Origin: Ruegeria arenilitoris
GTDB lineage: Bacteria; Pseudomonadota; Alphaproteobacteria; Rhodobacterales; Rhodobacteraceae
DNA: 64,000 nt
Assembly: GCF_013035315.1 (NCBI RefSeq)
Contig: NZ_WQHP01000010.1
Span: 1 to 64,000 of the forward strand
Reading direction: 5' to 3'
The notes under the pieces were generated by a model. That model had not been told where the DNA came from. It did no database searches and saw only the letters and a list, made by a program, of their open reading frames with translations. Below are positions 59,408-64,000 of the stretch, piece after piece. A program made the position numbers and the translations under genes. The number at the start of each line of letters is the position of its first letter. Position 1 is the stretch's first letter.

Positions 59408-60995
59408 TCCCGTCTGCGATCTTTTCTGCGATCATGATGGTGGGCGCGTTAGTGTTGCCGCCCACCAGCGTCGGCATGACCGAGGCGTCCACAACCCGCA
59501 ACCCGTCGACCCCATGCACTCGGCCTTCGGTATCGACGACTGCCATATCGTCGATGCCCATCTTGCAGGTGCCCACCGGGTGATAGATCGTGTCGGCGCG
59601 GTTGCGAATATCGGCTTCCAGCGCCTGATCGCTGCCATCATTCGGGTAAAGGCGCTTCGCACGCCACGGCGCCAGCGGCGGTGCCTCGAGGATTGATTCC
59701 ATGATCCGCGCGCCGCTTTTCAACAGGTCAAGGTCACGGTCATCGCTCAGATAGGCGGGATCTATCCGCGGCGGCGCGCCGGCTTTATCCGAGCTTAGCC
59801 CCACGCTTCCCTTACTGAACGGACGCAGCACGCAGACATGGCAAGAGAACCCGTGCTGAAGGTGGATTTTCCGCATGTGGTCGTCGACAATTCCGACGAC
59901 AAAATGCAGTTGAAGGTCAGGCTTGGACACAGAAGGGTCGGATTTGAAGAACGCGCCACCTTCGGCAAAAGGCGTCGAAAACAACCCCGTGCCGGTTCGC
60001 CGCCAGTCCAATCCGGCCTTGGCCAGATCCCACAATCCACCCGGTGTCAGGCCGATGACATCCTTTCGCTTGGATTTATAGCTGAGCACATAGTCCAGGT
60101 GATCCTGCAGATTCTGACCAACGCCGGGCAGATCATGTACGACCGGAATACCATGCTGGCTCAGTTCCGCCTCTGGTCCGACCCCTGACAGCATCAGCAG
60201 TTGAGGCGACCCAAATGCACCGCCAGACAGGATCACTTCGCGACGCGCGCGGGCCTCGATCACTTTGCCTTTCTGACGCAGTTGCACTCCGGTGGCGCGC
60301 TTTTTGTCGAACAGAACCTTCTGAGCTTCAGCGCTGGTCAGTATGGTCAGGTTCGACCGCAATTTGACGTCTCGTAAATAGGCAGCCGCCGCAGAACACC
60401 GTTCGCCCTTGTGATCGCCGTCATAGAACTGTGTCACCTGATACAGGCCCGCCCCTTCCTGGTCGGGTCCGTTGAAATCTTGTGTTTCGCGAATCTGATG
60501 CTGGCCGCACGCCTCGACAAAGGCATGAGAGATCGCCCTCGGCTCGGACTGATCCGAAACCTGCAAGGGCCCATCCGCGCCGTGGAGGTCATCCGCACCG
60601 CGCGCGTTGCCCTCTGCCTTGCGGAAGTAGGGCAGCACACTTTGCCAATCCCATCCCTCGCACCCCAACTCGGCCCATTCGTCGTAGTCGCTGGCGTGTC
60701 CACGCACATAAAGCATCGCGTTGATCGCTGACGATCCCCCCAATGTCTTACCTCGGGGCTGAAACCCTTTGCGCCCGTTCAGGCCAGGTTGCGGCACCGT
60801 TTCAAAAGCCCAGTTATTCAGCTTGGGCCGCCCCGAAATCATGGCAGCCACCAATGCTGGCGCGCGGATCACAAGATCCTCGCCCGCACCGCCCGCTTCA
60901 ATCAGGCACACAGATGTTTCTGGATCTTCGCTGAGGCGCGCGGCCATCACGCAGCCAGCGGATCCCCCTCCGACGACGACATAATCGAATTCCAT
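59388..60995 (-). CDS. GMC family FAD-dependent oxidoreductase (choline/alcohol dehydrogenase type)
   Basis: 535 residues. FAD-binding [20 protein letters not shown] at the N-terminus, GMC signature blocks [22 protein letters not shown] and [18 protein letters not shown], and the C-terminal [10 protein letters not shown] with the catalytic His and the [16 protein letters not shown] end. It oxidises an alcohol and may pass electrons to quinone; choline is possible but not shown, since no betB or BetT-like gene is near. Convergent with the GST gene. Confidence 0.9.
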   Translation of the reverse strand: MEFDYVVVGGGSAGCVMAARLSEDPETSVCLIEAGGAGEDLVIRAPALVAAMISGRPKLNNWAFETVPQPGLNGRKGFQPRGKTLGGSSAINAMLYVRGHASDYDEWAELGCEGWDWQSVLPYFRKAEGNARGADDLHGADGPLQVSDQSEPRAISHAFVEACGQHQIRETQDFNGPDQEGAGLYQVTQFYDGDHKGERCSAAAAYLRDVKLRSNLTILTSAEAQKVLFDKKRATGVQLRQKGKVIEARARREVILSGGAFGSPQLLMLSGVGPEAELSQHGIPVVHDLPGVGQNLQDHLDYVLSYKSKRKDVIGLTPGGLWDLAKAGLDWRRTGTGLFSTPFAEGGAFFKSDPSVSKPDLQLHFVVGIVDDHMRKIHLQHGFSCHVCVLRPFSKGSVGLSSDKAGAPPRIDPAYLSDDRDLDLLKSGARIMESILEAPPLAPWRAKRLYPNDGSDQALEADIRNRADTIYHPVGTCKMGIDDMAVVDTEGRVHGVDGLRVVDASVMPTLVGGNTNAPTIMIAEKIADGINPAAA

Positions 60996-61068
60996 GGCTG
61001 CCTCTCCCGTTTCGTTTCCTCAAACGGTAGAAAGCAGCCTGATTTCGGGCAAGAAAAACGTAACGTAT

Positions 61069-61515
61069 TTACTGCGGCAGCTGACCGGTCAGGACATAGC
61101 GCAAAACCTCCACGACCTGCGCGGGATGTTCGGCCACGGCCAATGCTGCGGCATCAACCTCTTTCAGCGCATGCTGGTGGTCGGGGCCGTGCAATACGAT
61201 CAGCGATTTACCCAACGCCGCGGCATACCCTGCGTCAAAGGCCGCGTTCCACTGTTTGTATTTCTCACCAAACCGAACGACCACAACATCAGCATCCGCG
61301 ATGCCCTTGCGGGTACGGATCGCGTTCACCATCGCACCTTTGTGGTCATGCCAGTACTTGTTCGGCTCTTCGCCCAGAATGGCGACCCCACAATCATCAC
61401 TGGCTGCGTGATCGGTGACGGGGCTGTTGAAGGTGACGTCCAAGCCTTGCGCGCCGTCGATGATCTGTTCGCGCCAGTCGGTGTGGATTTCGCCAGAGAG
61501 GTAAACGTTCAGCAT
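61069..61515 (-). CDS. YtoQ family protein
   Basis: 148 residues from the ATG at 61515, AAGGAGGAG about 7 bases upstream. LNVYLSGEIHTDWREQIIDG, DADVVVVRFGEKYKQWNAAF and AALGKSLIVLHG match YtoQ, a nucleoside 2-deoxyribosyltransferase-like fold of unknown substrate. Spaced 81 bases from pheT on the same strand, with a hairpin between. Confidence 0.9.
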   Translation of the reverse strand: MLNVYLSGEIHTDWREQIIDGAQGLDVTFNSPVTDHAASDDCGVAILGEEPNKYWHDHKGAMVNAIRTRKGIADADVVVVRFGEKYKQWNAAFDAGYAAALGKSLIVLHGPDHQHALKEVDAAALAVAEHPAQVVEVLRYVLTGQLPQ

Positions 61516-61537
61516 CTTTTGCTCCTCCTTAAACAAC

Positions 61538-61565
61538 GAAAGGGCGCACCCGCCCTTTCATTTTT
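61538..61565. terminator. Hairpin between pheT and ytoQ
   Basis: GAAAGGGCG (61538-61546), loop CACC, CGCCCTTTC (61551-61559). On the + strand an ATTTTT tail follows; on the - strand, the sense of both genes, CGTTGTTT follows. It may partly end the pheT transcript. Confidence 0.6.
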
Positions 61566-61596
61566 CCATTCTATTCGCGCCGTTTACGATCCGGCG

Positions 61597-63993
61597 TCAC
61601 CCGCGCAGAACGCCGCCGGTTGCCTTGGTGACCTTGGCGATGATCTTCTCAGCCACCGCTTCGATGTCTTTTTCCTTCAGCGTCGCATCCGTCGGCTGCA
61701 AACGCACGGTGATGGCCAGAGATTTCTTACCCTCACCCAGGCTGCCGCCGATGAACTCGTCAAAGACGCGGACGTCTTCGATCAGCGCCTTGTCGGCACC
61801 CGCCGCAGCATTCACCAACGTCAGCGCCTCGACGCCCTCATCCACGACAAAGGCAAAGTCCCGCTCGACCGCCTGCAGGTCACGCAACTCAAGTGCGGCG
61901 CGGGTGGCACCGGATTTACGGGGCAATGGCACCTCGTCCGGCCAGATGGTGAAGGCCATCGCAGGGCCTTTGATATCCATCGCCTGCAAGATACGCGGGT
62001 GCAACTCACCAAACACGCCCAGTACCTTTTTCGGGCCCAGGCAAATCTTGCCGTGACGGCCCGGATGCCACCAAGCATCACCATCGCGCAGGATCTGAAC
62101 TTTGGCCGGTGCACCGATGGCGGCCAGAACAGCCTCGGCATCCGCTTTTGCATCGAACACGTCAACCGAACGCGAGGCTCCGTGCACGTCCTTGGGACCA
62201 TTGCGACCGACCAGCAGACCGGTGATCTGGGTTTTCTGATCGCCGGGTTCGCCGTCATGGAACACCGGGCCAACCTCGAACAAGGCCACATCTGCGTAGC
62301 CGCGCGCCTGATTGCGGGCAGCGGCCTGCAGCAGACCGGGCAGCAGATCGGGGCGCATATGGCTCATCTCGGACGAGATCGGGTTTTCAAGCTGTGTCGC
62401 TTCATCGCCGCCCCCGAACAACGCGGCCGAGGCCTGATCAATGAAGGTATAGGAAACGCATTCATTGTACCCCAGAGCTGCACAGGTGCGGCGCGCCATC
62501 GACTGACGGCGTTGTGTCGGGGTCATCACCGGTTTCGGGATACCAGCAGTCACGCGCGGCAGAGGCTTGCCCTGCAGCTTGGTCAGCGACGCAATCCGCG
62601 CGACCTCTTCCACCAAATCGGCCTCACCCATGATATCAGGACGCCAGCTGGGCACATGCGCCATCTCGCCTTCCAGTCGGAAGCCAAGGCGGGTCAGGGT
62701 CTGGCGTTGTTCAGCCTCGGGAATATCCATGCCGACCAGCGATTGCACCCGCTCTGCATCCAGCTTGTAGGCCCGCGCGTGGTTCGGAGCCTTCCCTGCT
62801 TCGACCACTTTCGAAACCTCACCGCCGCAGATATCCAGGATCATCTGCGTCGCCTGTTCCAGACCTTCCAGCGTGTATTCAGGATCCACACCCCGCTCAA
62901 AGCGGTAGCGCGCGTCCGAGTTGATCTTTAGCGCGCGCCCGGTCAGAGCAATCTGCACGTGATCCCAGAACGCGCTTTCGAGGAAGACGTTCACGGTCTC
63001 TTCGGTACAACCGGTTTCCTCACCGCCCATGATGCCAGCAATGGACTCGGGACCTTTGTCATCCGAAATCACCATCATGCCGGGCTGCAGGGTGTATTCC
63101 TTTTCATCCAGCGCAACCAGCTTTTCACCGCCCTTGGCGCGGTGAACGCGCAGGTTGCCTTGAACCTTATCCGCATCGAATACGTGCAGCGGGCGGTTCT
63201 GGTCGAAGGTCATGTAGTTGGTGATATCGACCAAAGCCGAGATCGGGCGCAGACCAATCGCTTTCAACTGATCCTGCAGCCATTGCGGGCTGGGGCCGTT
63301 CTTAACACCCTTGATCAGACGACCGGTGAAATGCGGTGCTCCGTCCAGCGTATCCTCATCAATCGTCACCTTGATCGGGCTTTCGAAATCACCCGGCACC
63401 GGCACGTAGTCACGCTCTTTCAGCGTGCCGACCCCACGTGCCGCCAGATCACGCGCGATACCCGCGACACCCAGCGCATCGGGGCGGTTCGGCGTGATCG
63501 CAATCTCGATCATCGGATCGACTTTGGACGGCTCATTCTCGGCCAGCCAGTCGACGAACTTGTCGCCCACTTCGCCCGAAGGCAGCTCGATGATGCCGTC
63601 ATGCTCGTCCGACAGCTCCAGCTCGCGCTCGGATGCCATCATGCCAAAGCTTTCGACACCGCGGATCTTGCCGACGCTGATGGTCAGGTCCAGACCGGGG
63701 ATGTACATGCCCGGTTTGCAGACGACGACAGTGATCCCTTCGCGCGCATTGGGCGCGCCGCAGATGATCTGCAGATCGCCCTCATCCGTCGCAACCGTGC
63801 AGACGCGCAGCTTATCGGCGTCGGGATGTTTCTCGGCATGCTTCACATAGCCCAGCGTAAAGCCCGCCAGCCGGTCCCCAGGGTTCACGATCTCTTCGAC
63901 TTCAAGTCCAAGATCGGTCAACGTCTCAGCAATCTCATCAACCGACGCATCGGTGTCGAGGTGGTCTTTCAGCCAGGAAAGAGTGAATTTCAT
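61597..63993 (-). CDS. pheT: Phenylalanyl-tRNA synthetase beta subunit
   Basis: 798 residues, complete in the window. MKFTLSWLKDHLDTDASVDE, then the OB-fold tRNA-binding domain (HPDADKLRVCTVATDEGDLQ, VCKPGMYIPGLDLTISVGKI), B3/B4 editing region (ITNYMTFDQNRPLHVFDADK), and the B5 and catalytic-like core (GYNECVSYTFIDQ, NPISSEMSHMRPDLLPGLL), ending with the FDX-ACB anticodon-binding domain. pheS should lie just to the right of the window on the same strand. Confidence 0.97.
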   Translation of the reverse strand: MKFTLSWLKDHLDTDASVDEIAETLTDLGLEVEEIVNPGDRLAGFTLGYVKHAEKHPDADKLRVCTVATDEGDLQIICGAPNAREGITVVVCKPGMYIPGLDLTISVGKIRGVESFGMMASERELELSDEHDGIIELPSGEVGDKFVDWLAENEPSKVDPMIEIAITPNRPDALGVAGIARDLAARGVGTLKERDYVPVPGDFESPIKVTIDEDTLDGAPHFTGRLIKGVKNGPSPQWLQDQLKAIGLRPISALVDITNYMTFDQNRPLHVFDADKVQGNLRVHRAKGGEKLVALDEKEYTLQPGMMVISDDKGPESIAGIMGGEETGCTEETVNVFLESAFWDHVQIALTGRALKINSDARYRFERGVDPEYTLEGLEQATQMILDICGGEVSKVVEAGKAPNHARAYKLDAERVQSLVGMDIPEAEQRQTLTRLGFRLEGEMAHVPSWRPDIMGEADLVEEVARIASLTKLQGKPLPRVTAGIPKPVMTPTQRRQSMARRTCAALGYNECVSYTFIDQASAALFGGGDEATQLENPISSEMSHMRPDLLPGLLQAAARNQARGYADVALFEVGPVFHDGEPGDQKTQITGLLVGRNGPKDVHGASRSVDVFDAKADAEAVLAAIGAPAKVQILRDGDAWWHPGRHGKICLGPKKVLGVFGELHPRILQAMDIKGPAMAFTIWPDEVPLPRKSGATRAALELRDLQAVERDFAFVVDEGVEALTLVNAAAGADKALIEDVRVFDEFIGGSLGEGKKSLAITVRLQPTDATLKEKDIEAVAEKIIAKVTKATGGVLRG

Positions 63994-64000
63994 CGGTCGC

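Noticed and set aside
60994-62931. 645-codon + strand frame over ytoQ and pheT
   Set aside because: Antisense to two well-supported genes, with no recognisable domain.

Overview
The window is a piece of an alphaproteobacterial chromosome, most likely from the Roseobacter group of the Rhodobacterales. The evidence is gene content rather than a database match: ETF-ubiquinone oxidoreductase, the aa3-oxidase 44-residue subunit IV, COQ9, bS21, the pyrB / two membrane genes / pyrC / plsY run, YtoQ and DUF6173 proteins, many 4-base ATGA overlaps, and GC-rich codon use. I cannot name the species.

Bases 1 to about 9.8 kb are foreign in style. The leftmost 4.3 kb is AT-richer than the rest. The segment holds a tyrosine integrase, a small MerR/AlpA-like HTH protein divergent from it, a large primase-helicase, an array of 10-11 bp iterons at the 3' end of the primase gene, a P27-like small terminase subunit, and cargo (a membrane-anchored nuclease, two membrane/coiled-coil proteins, a DUF2441 protein). 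It has no capsid, tail or large-terminase gene in view. That is the gene set of a phage satellite (PICI/P4-like), cut by the left edge of the window. The right boundary probably lies between 9658 and 9822.

From 9.8 kb on the chromosome is ordinary and densely packed: LysR regulator plus DMT exporter (10-12 kb); TrmN6-like methyltransferase, DUF2007, polyprenyl synthase, ispE and a TPR protein (12-16.7 kb), which join isoprenoid precursor supply to quinone side-chain synthesis; ETF-QO (16.8-18.4 kb); a soxR / glyoxalase-family divergent pair with a recognisable SoxR operator (18.6-19.5 kb); greA; a molybdenum-cofactor block moeA-mobB-mobA with fdhD close by (21.1-25.6 kb); azlCD; a set of envelope proteins (lipoprotein, phospholipase A2-like, membrane GDPD) around the small coxIV gene (26.6-29.9 kb); MBL hydrolase and acyl-CoA dehydrogenase (30.4-33.1 kb); tsaC, algH, an orphan DsbD-N protein, NUDIX (33.2-36.1 kb); an RND efflux pair (36.1-41 kb); moaB, LysE exporter, phosphoesterase and uracil-DNA glycosylase (41.1-43.6 kb); a cysteine-rich secreted protein; the pyrimidine operon (44.4-48.4 kb); YHS protein, two quinone reductases around a DUF2189 membrane protein, coq9, rpsU (48.5-53.2 kb); a CAP-domain protein, ppk2, lrp/ald, mscS, GST, a GMC dehydrogenase, ytoQ and pheT (53.5-64 kb).

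I found no tRNA, rRNA, CRISPR array or insertion sequence. The features most worth a second look are the satellite-like island with its iteron origin, the split direct repeat around the DUF2441 gene, two small genes (36 aa and 44 aa) that are easy to miss, and several enzymes with altered key residues.
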